A stretch of DNA of 64,000 nt. It comes from Natronorubrum aibiense (GTDB taxonomy: Archaea; Halobacteriota; Halobacteria; Halobacteriales; Natrialbaceae). Location: positions 434,001-498,000 of the forward strand of contig NZ_CP045488.1 of NCBI RefSeq assembly GCF_009392895.1. The letters run 5' to 3'. This document shows positions 52,053 through 60,574 of the stretch, piece by piece; position 1 is the first letter of the stretch, and every line of letters starts with the position of its first letter. The notes beneath the pieces were generated by a model. That model made no database searches, was not told the DNA's origin, and was given only the letters and a program-made list of their open reading frames with translations. The position numbers and the translations under genes are program-made.

Positions 52053-53051
52053 TCACGCGAGCAGTTCGTCCGCCAGCAGCGCCAAGCTATCGTCGCCGTC
52101 GTCGGCCGCGTTCGGTATCGCGAGCATGACGGTCTCGATGCCCACGGTCGCGTACGCGTCGAGTCGCTTGCGAACCTCCTTGGGGGTCCCCGTGGGAGCC
52201 GTCTCGAGGTAGCCCGCGAGGAAGAACTCGCGCGGCTCACTGGGCTCGTCGGGCAGGACCTCGCGTTGGAACTGCGCGCGCTTTTCCTCGGCCTCGGCGG
52301 TCGTCTCGCCGACAAAAACGAACAGTTCGGCTGATTTGCGAATCTCGTCGTAACGCGCCTCGCTCTCGCAGTGCTCGCGGAGCACGTCGAGTTTGTTCGC
52401 AAAGCCCTCGGGCTCGAGCGTCCCGTAGTTCCAGCCGTCGGCCAGCGCGGCCGTATATCGGAGCGTGAACTGTTCGCCGCCACCGCCGATCCAGATCGGC
52501 GGGTGAGGCTCTTGGACAGGCTGCGGTTCGCAAAAGGCGTCCTCGAGGTCGATCTCGAGATGTCGTCCCTCGTGGCTGTAGGAATCGGTCGTCCACAGCC
52601 CTTGCAGGATCTCGACCGTCTCGGCGAGTCGGCGGAGTCGCTCGGCCGGCGGCTCCCCGAACTCGTAGCCAAAGCGGTCGTACTCGGCTTCGTACCAGCC
52701 CGCGCCGAGGCCGAGCTCGAGGCGGCCGTCGCTTACGTGGTCGACCGTCGCGGCCATTTTCGCCAGCAGTGCGGGATGGCGATACGACTGGCTCGTGACA
52801 AGCGTCCCGAGTCGGATTCGGTCGGTCGCCTCGGCGACGGCACTGAGCGTCGTCCAGCACTCGTGGGTGTCTCGCCGCGGCTCGCCGATCCACGACTGGA
52901 AGTGGTCCTCGAGCCAGACGGCGTCGTAGCCACGCGTTTCGGCCTCGAGGGCCGTTTCCCGAACCGTCTCGAAGGTGGTCCCGTACTGGGGGAGGATGAT
53001 GCCGACGTCGAGGTCAGTTGCGGCCCCGTCTCCAGTCTCGGCGGCGGTCAT
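52053..53051 (-). CDS. LLM-class (luciferase-like, probably F420-dependent) oxidoreductase
   Basis: A 332-residue (beta/alpha)8 luciferase-like monooxygenase-family protein. The start GIILPQYGTTFETVRETALEAE and GYDAVWLEDHF, with LGTLVTSQSYRHPALLAKMAATVDHVSDGR and LGLGAGWYE, are typical of F420-dependent members (as opposed to FMN enzymes). The gene start overlaps the thiD-thiN stop by 4 bp, so it is in the same transcript. The reaction is unknown; the linkage suggests a part in thiamine-related oxidation, but that is only inference. Confidence 0.88.
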   Translation of the reverse strand: MTAAETGDGAATDLDVGIILPQYGTTFETVRETALEAETRGYDAVWLEDHFQSWIGEPRRDTHECWTTLSAVAEATDRIRLGTLVTSQSYRHPALLAKMAATVDHVSDGRLELGLGAGWYEAEYDRFGYEFGEPPAERLRRLAETVEILQGLWTTDSYSHEGRHLEIDLEDAFCEPQPVQEPHPPIWIGGGGEQFTLRYTAALADGWNYGTLEPEGFANKLDVLREHCESEARYDEIRKSAELFVFVGETTAEAEEKRAQFQREVLPDEPSEPREFFLAGYLETAPTGTPKEVRKRLDAYATVGIETVMLAIPNAADDGDDSLALLADELLA

Positions 53052-54403
53052 TCGGTCACCTCACGGTCGAGCGCCAACACCCGATCGGCGAGCGTCTCGG
53101 GATCGCTCGCAACGAGTTTCGTCATCGCTTCCTTTCCGACATCGCCACGGTCGAGGATGGCGACCGGCGGCTCTGTCCGGCCCTCGAAGACCTGGCGTGC
53201 GCCCCAGCCCATCGTGCTCCCCTCCGCGTCTTTGGTGGGCTCCTCGTCCCGGTCGTACTCGGCGACCGGCCACTTGAGTACCTCGAGTGCGTCTTCGACG
53301 TCCGGACCGAATCGGCAGTTGACCGCGAACCGGAGGTCGGGAACGAACTCGCGAGCCGAGAGCAGGAATCGGGCGACGTGGCTCGAGGCACCGAATCGAA
53401 CGCCGCGATTGGGCTGAACCCCCGACAGCGTTCGCGTGATACGGCCCTCGACGGCCGCCGTCTCGGCGACGGACTCGGCGTAGGGCGTCGCACCGACGAC
53501 GTTCATTCCGACTTCGGGAACGAGCGCGGAGACGTCGGCGGCGACGAGGCGGTCGACGACCGACTGGACCGCCTCGGCCGTGGGCTCTCGGTGGGCCGCG
53601 TTCCGCAGTTCGACCGTGTGGTTGACCGCGCCCGGGCCTTCGCCGACGTCGGCGTAGTACCGAACCGCACGAGCGAGAAAGTCGGTCGCTCCCTCGACGG
53701 CGACCTCGAGCGGTTCGCCCCTCGCTAACCGGGCCGTGATCGCGGCGGCAAGCGTACAGCCGGAGCCGTGGGTTGCGTCGGTGTCGATCCGCGGATGGTC
53801 GAACGTGCGGCTCCCGTCGTCGGTGACGAGCAGATCGCGAACCGTCTCACCGGGGACGTGTCCACCCTTGAGCAACACCGCGTCGACGCCCGTCTCGAGG
53901 ATTGCCTCGCCCGCCTCACGAGCCGTCGCCTCGTCGATGACGTCGATCCCAGTCAGGACCGCGGCCTCGTCGGCGTTGGGTGTCGCAAGCATCGCTTCCC
54001 CCAGCAAGGTTTCGTAGGCGCGTTCGGCTGCTGGCTCGAGCAGGCGATCGCCGGACGTTGCGACCATCACGGGGTCGACGACCAGCGGAAATCGAAAGTC
54101 AGCAGCGTGGTCGGCGACAGTTTCGACGATTTCGGTCGTCGCGAGCATCCCCGTCTTCGCCGCGCCGACGTCGAAGTCGTCCGTGACGGCCTCGAGTTGG
54201 GCTTCGATCTCCTCGAGCGGGAGGACATACGAAGACTCGACGCCGCGGGTGTGCTGGGCAGTGACGGCGGTGATCGCGGACGTCCCGAAGACGTCATGGG
54301 CGGCCATCGTCGCGAGGTCGGCCTGAATCCCTGCGCCGCCGCCGGAGTCACTGCCGGCGATCGTCAGCGCCACGGATCGGCTGTCGGGTGCGGGCGTTCT
54401 CAT
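53048..54403 (-). CDS. thiD: bifunctional HMP kinase/ThiN thiamine-phosphate synthase
   Basis: A 451-residue fusion of ThiD (about residues 10-265) and ThiN (about 275-451). The kinase half has IAGSDSGGGAGIQADLATM and HGSGCTLAAAI, the ATP-site loop, and phosphorylates HMP to HMP-PP. ThiN is the archaeal thiamine-phosphate synthase, which joins HMP-PP and THZ-P; NVVGATPYAES and RFGASSHVARFLLSARE are its conserved parts. TATA-like TTAGTATAACC (54421-54433) is 24 bp upstream of the ATG. The downstream LLM gene overlaps it by 4 bp. Confidence 0.94.
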   Translation of the reverse strand: MRTPAPDSRSVALTIAGSDSGGGAGIQADLATMAAHDVFGTSAITAVTAQHTRGVESSYVLPLEEIEAQLEAVTDDFDVGAAKTGMLATTEIVETVADHAADFRFPLVVDPVMVATSGDRLLEPAAERAYETLLGEAMLATPNADEAAVLTGIDVIDEATAREAGEAILETGVDAVLLKGGHVPGETVRDLLVTDDGSRTFDHPRIDTDATHGSGCTLAAAITARLARGEPLEVAVEGATDFLARAVRYYADVGEGPGAVNHTVELRNAAHREPTAEAVQSVVDRLVAADVSALVPEVGMNVVGATPYAESVAETAAVEGRITRTLSGVQPNRGVRFGASSHVARFLLSAREFVPDLRFAVNCRFGPDVEDALEVLKWPVAEYDRDEEPTKDAEGSTMGWGARQVFEGRTEPPVAILDRGDVGKEAMTKLVASDPETLADRVLALDREVTE

Positions 54404-54544
54404 GTGAGTGAGTATTCCGCGGTTATACTAAGCGGTGATGGTCGGGAGGTCGGCGTCGGTCGCGGTCGGTACACGCAGCCGTAACAGTCGGGGAAACTGT
54501 GTTGTACCCCCAAGCAATATCGTTCGCTCGAGCAAACGGGGAGT

Positions 54545-55096
54545 ATGGGAGACGCTGTCATCGTTTTGGATATGTTGAACGACTTCGTGACCGGCGAGAT
54601 CGCTGCCGACCGCGCCGAGAACATCATTCCGACGCTCCGCGATGAGTTGCTGCCGGCGGCGCGCGAACACGGCGTGCCGATCGTCTACGCCAACGACGCG
54701 CACCGACCGGAGGACTTCGAACTCGAGGTCTGGGGCGAACACGCGATGCGCGGAACGGAGGGGGCCGAGGTGATCGACGACCTCGAACCCGAGGCTGACG
54801 ACCACGTCTTCGAGAAGCGTTTTTACGACGCGTTCTTCGAGACGGGGCTGGACCAACACCTCCGGAGTCTCGGTGTCGATCGACTCGTGATGACCGGCTT
54901 GCACACGAACATGTGCGTCCGCCACACGTCCGCGACCGGCTTTTTCAACGGCTACGAGATCGTGGTCCCCGAAGATTGCGTCGACGCGTTCACGGAAGAG
55001 GACCATCAAGACGGCCTCGACTACTTGGAGCGCGTCTACAACGCCGAACGCACGACCGCATCGGAGCTCATCGAGGAGTGGGAAACCAGCGAGTAG
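54545..55096 (+). CDS. isochorismatase-like cysteine hydrolase
   Basis: A 183-residue hydrolase of the isochorismatase/nicotinamidase superfamily. The catalytic Asp is in VIVLDMLNDF (about residue 9), the Lys in FEKRFYDAF, and the Cys nucleophile in LHTNMCVRHTSA (about residue 124). This fits amidase action, for instance on nicotinamide-like substrates, but the substrate is not decided. Its N-terminus and promoter region overlap the divergent thiD promoter region. Confidence 0.9.
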   Translation: MGDAVIVLDMLNDFVTGEIAADRAENIIPTLRDELLPAAREHGVPIVYANDAHRPEDFELEVWGEHAMRGTEGAEVIDDLEPEADDHVFEKRFYDAFFETGLDQHLRSLGVDRLVMTGLHTNMCVRHTSATGFFNGYEIVVPEDCVDAFTEEDHQDGLDYLERVYNAERTTASELIEEWETSE

Positions 55097-55120
55097 CCGT
55101 CGGCAGCGCCGGAATCCGCG

Positions 55121-56137
55121 TTACTCGTCGGCTGCGTCGGCCAGTTCGGCATAGGCGTCCCACGACGGGTCGACGCTCGGGTGCTCGAGTCGCTCGCCAT
55201 CGACGAACACGCCTGAACCGGACTCGACACCCCCGATTTCAGCGACCACGGTGTCGCGGTCCTCGAGTGCGTCGCGAACGGCGTCGACACTGTGAGGATC
55301 GACCGCGAGCAACAGCGAGCCGCTGCTGGTCGCCGCCCACGGATCGATCTCGAGGGCGTCACACACCTCCTGTACGCCGGGGCGCATGGGGACGGCGTCA
55401 CGGTCGATGACGAACCGAGCATCCGCGCCGGCGGCCATCTCGTTGAGTGCACCGGCGAGACCGCCCTCGGTCACGTCGTGCATCGCCGTCACCGTGCCCG
55501 CGGCTGCGGCCGTCATCGCGTCTCGAGTACAGTAGACCTCCTCGAGTCGGGCCTGTGCGTCGGCGACGACATCGTCGGGAAGCTCGAGTTGATCGCCGAA
55601 GAGGGTGCTCAAGAGTCCAACGGACTCCACGGCGGGGCCGGTCGTCAGGAGGAGTCGGTCACCAACGCCTGCGCCGTCGGGGCGGACGAGTTCGTCGTGG
55701 TCGCCGACGCCCATCGCGGTCGCCGCGCCGACCCACGGATGCGACGAGTCCGAGTAGCGGGCGGTGTGGCCCGTGACGACGGCGACGCCAAGGTCGGCAC
55801 ACTCCTCGTGGATCGTCTCCCAGACCGTCGCGAACTCGTCGTCGGTCATCGTCTCGGGGAGGGTAAAACAGATCGAGAGATGCGACGGCGAGATCCCGCT
55901 GACGGCCACATCCGCGAGGATGAGATCGAGGGCGAATCGGGCCGCCCGCTCGAAGCCGAGCGCCGGCAGGATCGAGACGGGGTCGGTCGCGGTCACCAGT
56001 GCCTGCCCGCCGATATCGACGACGCCGAAGTCGACGCCGTGTTGCGGGCCGACTGCGACGTCGTTTCGCTCCGCACCGAGGTTCGGCGCGATGTGGCGGT
56101 CGAAAAACGAACGGTCGATTTTGCCGAGGTCGCTCAC
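55121..56137 (-). CDS. AIR synthase-related (HypE/ThiL/PurM-like) protein
   Basis: A 338-residue PurM-like ATP-dependent protein. The N-terminal half has FFDRHIAPNLGAERNDVAVGP and ATDPVSILPALG, and the C-terminal half AMHDVTEGGLAGALNEMA, the glycine-rich phosphate-binding region. It starts at GTG 56137 since no ATG precedes SDLGKIDRS. The protein resembles haloarchaeal HypE-like proteins, but no hydrogenase genes are near, so HypE is not concluded. Function unknown. Confidence 0.83.
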   Translation of the reverse strand: MSDLGKIDRSFFDRHIAPNLGAERNDVAVGPQHGVDFGVVDIGGQALVTATDPVSILPALGFERAARFALDLILADVAVSGISPSHLSICFTLPETMTDDEFATVWETIHEECADLGVAVVTGHTARYSDSSHPWVGAATAMGVGDHDELVRPDGAGVGDRLLLTTGPAVESVGLLSTLFGDQLELPDDVVADAQARLEEVYCTRDAMTAAAAGTVTAMHDVTEGGLAGALNEMAAGADARFVIDRDAVPMRPGVQEVCDALEIDPWAATSSGSLLLAVDPHSVDAVRDALEDRDTVVAEIGGVESGSGVFVDGERLEHPSVDPSWDAYAELADAADE

Positions 56138-56265
56138 GCTCGAGTGGTCCGACCGGGTCGTCTTAGCAGTGCTGATCCTCGAGTCGCCAGTCCGTCCGGT
56201 CGATAAGCGCCCAATTCGACGGAGATGTAACGGAAAAACAATGTGATGGAGGGAAACACCTAACA

Positions 56266-56273
56266 AGTTATAG
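56266..56273 (+). promoter_or_regulatory. TATA-like box for the H-NOX transcript
   Basis: AGTTATAG centred 26 bp before ATG 56295. By haloarchaeal rules, transcription should start near 56295, about 60 nt before the H-NOX ATG, so the H-NOX gene likely has a leader or a coupled upstream ORF. Confidence 0.45.
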
Positions 56274-56294
56274 TTGAAAGAGAGAGTGACTATC

Positions 56295-56372
56295 ATGGAA
56301 AGTGGGATGTTTTTCACGAGAAGCAGCCGACAAACTGGGTCTGGAGGGATCGAATGCACGGAATTATTCTGA
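56295..56372 (+). CDS. possible upstream ORF, 25 codons
   Basis: ATG-started frame, MESGMFFTRSSRQTGSGGIE then CTELF and TGA, beginning exactly where transcription is predicted to start and ending 16 nt inside the H-NOX gene. A GGAGG motif precedes the H-NOX ATG inside it. It may couple translation, or it may be non-coding leader; the peptide has no recognisable family. Confidence 0.3.
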   Translation: MESGMFFTRSSRQTGSGGIECTELF

Positions 56373-56974
56373 AAACGCTGCAGGCGTTCGTCGTCGATAC
56401 CTACGGCGAAGACGCCTGGCTGTCCGTGCAACGAGAGGCGGACATCGAGGAGAAAGTCTACGTCCCGGTGACCGTCTATCCGGACCGTGACGTCTACGAA
56501 ATCGCCCGCACGGCCGGCGAACTCACCGACCAGAGTCCGCGGACGATTCTGACACAGTACGGCAAGTGGGTCGTTCCGGCACTGCTCGAGACGTACGACC
56601 TGCACATCGACGACGAGTGGAACGGACTGGAACTCATCGCGAACATCCAGCAGTTTCACACGTCGTTACGGACGCGGGATCTGACGACGCTGACGACGCC
56701 ACGGATTCGGTCGGAGCGCCTCGACGAGGATCGGGTTCGGATCACCTACGATTCCGACCGCAAGCTGTGTGACGTCGCTCGCGGCGCGATCGAGGGCGTC
56801 GCAGAGCGGTTCGACGAAAACCTCGTCGCCGAAGAACAGACGTGTATGCACGAAGGAGACGACGCCTGTCGGTTCGATATTCGACGGGCCAGCACGGACA
56901 CCGGGTCGGCAGCCACGTTCGAATTCGAGTCCGAGTCAGCGTCGAACGCGACACTGGGAGGGCAGGATGACTGA
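56354..56974 (+). CDS. H-NOX heme nitric-oxide/oxygen sensor
   Basis: A 206-residue heme-binding H-NOX protein. It starts MHGIILKTLQAFVVDTYGED as the family does. The proximal heme His is residue 102 (ANIQQFH), and the heme-propionate motif Tyr-x-Ser-x-Arg is intact at Y132-S134-R136. A C-terminal Cys pair, CMHEGDDAC (164, 172), matches the family end. Family members bind NO and sometimes O2 and signal to a partner. ATG 56354 is preceded by GGAGG. The gene overlaps the transducer gene by 8 nt, so this pairing is almost certainly a functional sensor-transducer. Confidence 0.9.
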   Translation: MHGIILKTLQAFVVDTYGEDAWLSVQREADIEEKVYVPVTVYPDRDVYEIARTAGELTDQSPRTILTQYGKWVVPALLETYDLHIDDEWNGLELIANIQQFHTSLRTRDLTTLTTPRIRSERLDEDRVRITYDSDRKLCDVARGAIEGVAERFDENLVAEEQTCMHEGDDACRFDIRRASTDTGSAATFEFESESASNATLGGQDD

Positions 56975-58586
56975 CGCAGCGCCGACTGCGGGTGATCGAT
57001 CGCCACTTCCGGGCGCGATACAGACGGCCCGACCGCTCGGATTCGGGCTCACGGTCGTCGTCGTCGGTCTCGCCGCCGTCGCCGCTGCCGCCGTCGGCCT
57101 CGGCGAGTTCTCGCCGACGCTGCTTGGCGTCGGCGCTGGTGGCGTCGTTGCGACCGGCGTCGCGGCTATCGCCATCGCCGCGGTTTCGGACGCCCGTACC
57201 GCGCCACGTCAGCGTGACGAGCTATACGCGGCCATCGATGACGTCGCCGACCGAACGGCCCGACTCGAGGACGGCGATCGCGACGTCGACTTTCGGACCG
57301 ACGGGGACGACGCCGTCTCCCGACTCGAGACCTCGCTCGCGTCGCTTCGCGAGCAACTGGCGGCCGGCGAACGAACCGATCAGTCGTTGAGCGACCTCGA
57401 GCGCATTGTCGAGACACACGCCGAGACGACGGGCTCGGTCGCCGACGGCGATCTCACTCAGCGGTTCGAGCACCCGACCACCCACGACGCGGTCGAGGAA
57501 CTGGCGGACAACTCGAACGAGATGCTCGCCGAGATCGAGGAGACGTTCTCGACGCTGAAGTCGTTCTCCGGCGAGGTCGTCACCTACAGCCACGAACTGA
57601 ACACGAGTATGGAGACGGTTCGCGCCGAGGGCGACCGCACGAGCGAGGCGCTGACTGCGGTCGTCGAGGACAACGAGGAACAACACGAGCAGCTGCGAAC
57701 CGTCGCCGCGGAGATGGAGTCGTTCTCGACGACGGTCGAGGAGATCGCCGCGACGGCCTCGGAAGTCGCCGATACGGCGGACCGAACCGCACGTGCCGGT
57801 CAAGAGGGCAGTCAGGCTGCAGGCGACGCGATCGACGGCATGGACGTCATCGAGACGGAGACCGAACGAACGCTCGAAGAGATTGAGCAGTTAGAGGCCG
57901 AAGCCGAGCAGATCGACGACCTGGTCGACTCGATCAGCGACATCGCCGAGCAGACGAACATGCTGGCGTTGAACGCCAACATCGAAGCGTCCCGCTCTGC
58001 CAGCGGTGAGCAAGGATTCGGCGCCGTCGCCGACGAGATTCAGAACCTCTCCGAGAAGGTCTACGACTCGGTCAAATCCGTCGAGGAACGCCTCGAGACG
58101 CTCAGAGGGCGAGCGATCTCAGCGGCCGACGAGGTCCGGACTAGTCGCGATCGTATCGAAGACAGCGTCGACGACGTCGAAAACGCCGCGAGCGCACTCG
58201 AGCAGATCGCCGAACTCGCCGAGCAGACGAACAACGGCGTTCAGGAGATCTCCGCGGCGACCCAACAGCAGGCAGCTGCGACCGAAGAGGTCGTCGTACT
58301 GGTCGAAAACGCCGCCGAGACGAGCGAGCGAACCGCAACGACGTCGGCGCAGGCGGCCCGGCGGGCGTCCGCACAGGCCGAGGCACTCTCGCACGTCGCC
58401 CACAGCGCGACCGTGCTCACCGAGCACGCCGGCGAGTTGAACGCCCACCTCGAGCGCTACGACACAGAAGGCGGCTACGACCTCCCCGAGGCGAGAGCCG
58501 CCGCCGACGTCGATCCCGAAGCGGTCTCGACGGCCGATCCGATGCCGGAGGCGATCGACGACACCGGGTTCGCTCCGCAGGAGTAG
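56967..58586 (+). CDS. membrane methyl-accepting chemotaxis-type transducer
   Basis: A 539-residue transducer. Two N-terminal membrane helices (about 24-45 and 50-73) with almost no extracellular part are followed by HAMP-like regions (about 100-135 and 159-196) and a long coiled-coil signalling domain whose hairpin tip reads ISDIAEQTNMLALNANIEAS (about 323-342) and continues to EQGFGAVADEIQNLSEKV. It lacks its own sensor domain, so the overlapping H-NOX protein very likely supplies the signal from the cytoplasm. ATG 56967 precedes the helices; the frame is open upstream but without support. Confidence 0.9.
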   Translation: MTDAAPTAGDRSPLPGAIQTARPLGFGLTVVVVGLAAVAAAAVGLGEFSPTLLGVGAGGVVATGVAAIAIAAVSDARTAPRQRDELYAAIDDVADRTARLEDGDRDVDFRTDGDDAVSRLETSLASLREQLAAGERTDQSLSDLERIVETHAETTGSVADGDLTQRFEHPTTHDAVEELADNSNEMLAEIEETFSTLKSFSGEVVTYSHELNTSMETVRAEGDRTSEALTAVVEDNEEQHEQLRTVAAEMESFSTTVEEIAATASEVADTADRTARAGQEGSQAAGDAIDGMDVIETETERTLEEIEQLEAEAEQIDDLVDSISDIAEQTNMLALNANIEASRSASGEQGFGAVADEIQNLSEKVYDSVKSVEERLETLRGRAISAADEVRTSRDRIEDSVDDVENAASALEQIAELAEQTNNGVQEISAATQQQAAATEEVVVLVENAAETSERTATTSAQAARRASAQAEALSHVAHSATVLTEHAGELNAHLERYDTEGGYDLPEARAAADVDPEAVSTADPMPEAIDDTGFAPQE

Positions 58587-58789
58587 TCGCGGATCAGTGC
58601 AGCGCTTCGTGATCGGCACCCCCCGCTCGAAATTTCGGGTGGATTCGACTCGAGGGAACGACCTCGCGGGCCGTCCGACCGCGACCCGACGCTGCGTGCG
58701 GGTAACGATGTTCGCTTGTTCGATCACGATCGATAAACTGCTAATAGTTACTGAAAAGAGTGAAGAGTGCAGCGACAGTAACGCCGATA

Positions 58790-59893
58790 ATGGCGTATTC
58801 GATCCGTTCGTTCACCGATTCCGACCTCGAGTTTTCGACAGGTGAACTGACGGGTGCGCTAGGAGATTCGATTACGGTTCTCCCATTGCTGGTTGCGCTC
58901 GCTGCGACGACGAGCGTCTCGCTGCCCCACGTGCTGGTCGGCTTCGGTGTCTTCCAGATCGTCTGGGGCCTGTATTACGGCATGCCGCTTTCAGTCGAGC
59001 CGATGAAAGCCCTGATCGGGCTGGCGATCGTCGGCTCGCTTTCCTATCCCGAACTCGCCGCCGCCGGGCTGCTCGCGGGGGGTGTGCTCCTCGCCGTTGG
59101 ACAACTCGGCCTCGTCGGTCGCCTCCAGACGATTGTCGGCGAGCCCGTGATCCGTGGCGTCCAGTTCGCCGTTTCCCTGCTGTTGCTCGAGGCAGCCGTC
59201 GGACTCTCGAGTGGCAACCTGCCAGTCGCCGCAGCCGGGATCGCCATCGTTGGCCTGCTAGCTATCGTTGGCTACCGACAGGCGAGCGTGTTGTTCGTCC
59301 TCGGCCTCGGGAGCGTCGCGGCCGTCGCGACGGCCGGCATCCCAGCGCCTCAGTTGCCCGATCCCGTGCTCTTTCCGGCAGGAACGCCGTCGCTTTCGGG
59401 TGCAGCCCTCGAGGGCACCGTCGCCCAGCTCGGAATGACAGTCGGGAACGCGGCGATCGCGACCGCGCTGCTCTGTGGCGACCTTTACGATCGAAACATC
59501 TCCGCTGACACGCTCTCGACGAGCATGGGCGTGACCTGTCTCGCGGCGATTCCCTTCGGCGGCGTCCCGATGTGTCACGGCAGTGGCGGACTCGCGGGGA
59601 AGTACGCCTTCGGCGCGCGAACCGGCGGGGCGAACGTCCTCCTCGGCGTCGGCTACCTCGCGCTCGCACTGGTCGCCACCGGAGCGCTGCTGGCTGCGTT
59701 CCCACTGTCCGTCCTCGGCGTCTTACTCGTCGTCGTCGCCCTCGAACTCGCGCGCGCGGCCGTCTCCCCGGTCGACGGCCACCGCGGGCTTGCGGTCGTC
59801 GTCGGCGTCGGCGTCGCCGGGTTGGCGATCAACGTCGGCGTCGCCTTCGTCCTCGGGACCGTCGCGTTCTGGCTCGTTTCCCGGCTCGAGTAA
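58790..59893 (+). CDS. molybdate/sulfate transporter of the MOT1 (SulP-like) type
   Basis: A 367-residue integral membrane protein with about 10-12 helices. The signatures FSTGELTGALGDSITVLPLLVAL, LSVEPMKALIG and PMCHGSGGLAGKYAFGARTGG match the MFS_MOT1-annotated family, eukaryotic members of which import molybdate. No STAS domain follows. The start at ATG 58790 is preferred to GTG 58760. Function in sulfate or molybdate uptake follows from the family only; no molybdenum genes are near. Confidence 0.87.
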   Translation: MAYSIRSFTDSDLEFSTGELTGALGDSITVLPLLVALAATTSVSLPHVLVGFGVFQIVWGLYYGMPLSVEPMKALIGLAIVGSLSYPELAAAGLLAGGVLLAVGQLGLVGRLQTIVGEPVIRGVQFAVSLLLLEAAVGLSSGNLPVAAAGIAIVGLLAIVGYRQASVLFVLGLGSVAAVATAGIPAPQLPDPVLFPAGTPSLSGAALEGTVAQLGMTVGNAAIATALLCGDLYDRNISADTLSTSMGVTCLAAIPFGGVPMCHGSGGLAGKYAFGARTGGANVLLGVGYLALALVATGALLAAFPLSVLGVLLVVVALELARAAVSPVDGHRGLAVVVGVGVAGLAINVGVAFVLGTVAFWLVSRLE

Positions 59894-59983
59894 TGGGGTC
59901 AACGCCGAGCGACCAGCAGACACGATACCGAGTCCGGTACGGGAGACGGACCGCTTTTGCCCCCAGCCATCCAACAGCCGGCG

Positions 59984-60100
59984 ATGACAGCATCCTGGGA
60001 CGCCCTCTTCGACCGCGCCGCGGCGTACGACGTCGACCTCGAGTCGATTCGGGCGACGATCGACGAACTGGCGGCTGTGGAGGACGGCGACGATGCCTGA
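59984..60100 (+). CDS. 38-residue protein overlapping the PIN-like gene
   Basis: A helical, acidic protein, starting MTASWDALFDRAAAYDVDLE and ending EDGDDA. It overlaps the start of the PIN-like gene by 8 nt (ATG inside GATGCCTGA), so the two are translationally coupled. Size, helical character and overlap are as in many toxin-antitoxin pairs, where the small first gene encodes the antitoxin. It has no recognised DNA-binding motif. Confidence 0.6.
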   Translation: MTASWDALFDRAAAYDVDLESIRATIDELAAVEDGDDA

Positions 60101-60566
60101 CCAGCCCGACCCTGCACGCGTCGTCGCGGACGCGGACGTGCTCGCCGCCGACCTCCTCGTCGACGGCGACGCCCGCGAGGCGCTCGATCACGTCCGCCGG
60201 CACTCGTGGATCGACCTCGTTGCGAGCGATCCGCTGCTCGAGCAGACGGAACGGCTCGTTGCGACTCTCACCAATCCCGACCTCGCAGCCGACCACCGGG
60301 AGCGACTCGAGGCCGACCGCGTCGCTGTCGACCAGCCCGAAGGCGACCACCCGGCGCTCGCGTCGGCCTATCGCGGCGGCGCGGCCCACCTGCTGTCGTA
60401 CGACGACGCGCTCGGATCGGCACGGGCCGGGCTCACGTTACAGCCTCGCATCTCGGTCAGCGTTCGCCCGCCGGACGCGTTCGCGCGGCTGTTCGATCCG
60501 GAAAGTCTCTACGAGGTCGTCGAAGGCGGGTCGTATCCGGGTCCGGACCGGGACCCGAGAGAATAG
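60093..60566 (+). CDS. PIN-like domain protein
   Basis: A 157-residue protein whose order of acidic residues fits a PIN nuclease-like fold: ARVVADADVLAADLL with Asp about 13 and 15 near the N-terminus, an intermediate DHP (Asp about 85) and AHLLSYDDAL with Asp about 104 at the end. Many haloarchaeal genes of this kind are annotated only as DUF7384-like; that name is a guess. It overlaps a 38-residue gene and is convergent with rdgB, 8 bp apart. Toxic RNase action is not proved. Confidence 0.75.
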   Translation: MPDQPDPARVVADADVLAADLLVDGDAREALDHVRRHSWIDLVASDPLLEQTERLVATLTNPDLAADHRERLEADRVAVDQPEGDHPALASAYRGGAAHLLSYDDALGSARAGLTLQPRISVSVRPPDAFARLFDPESLYEVVEGGSYPGPDRDPRE

Positions 60567-60574
60567 GACTCGAG

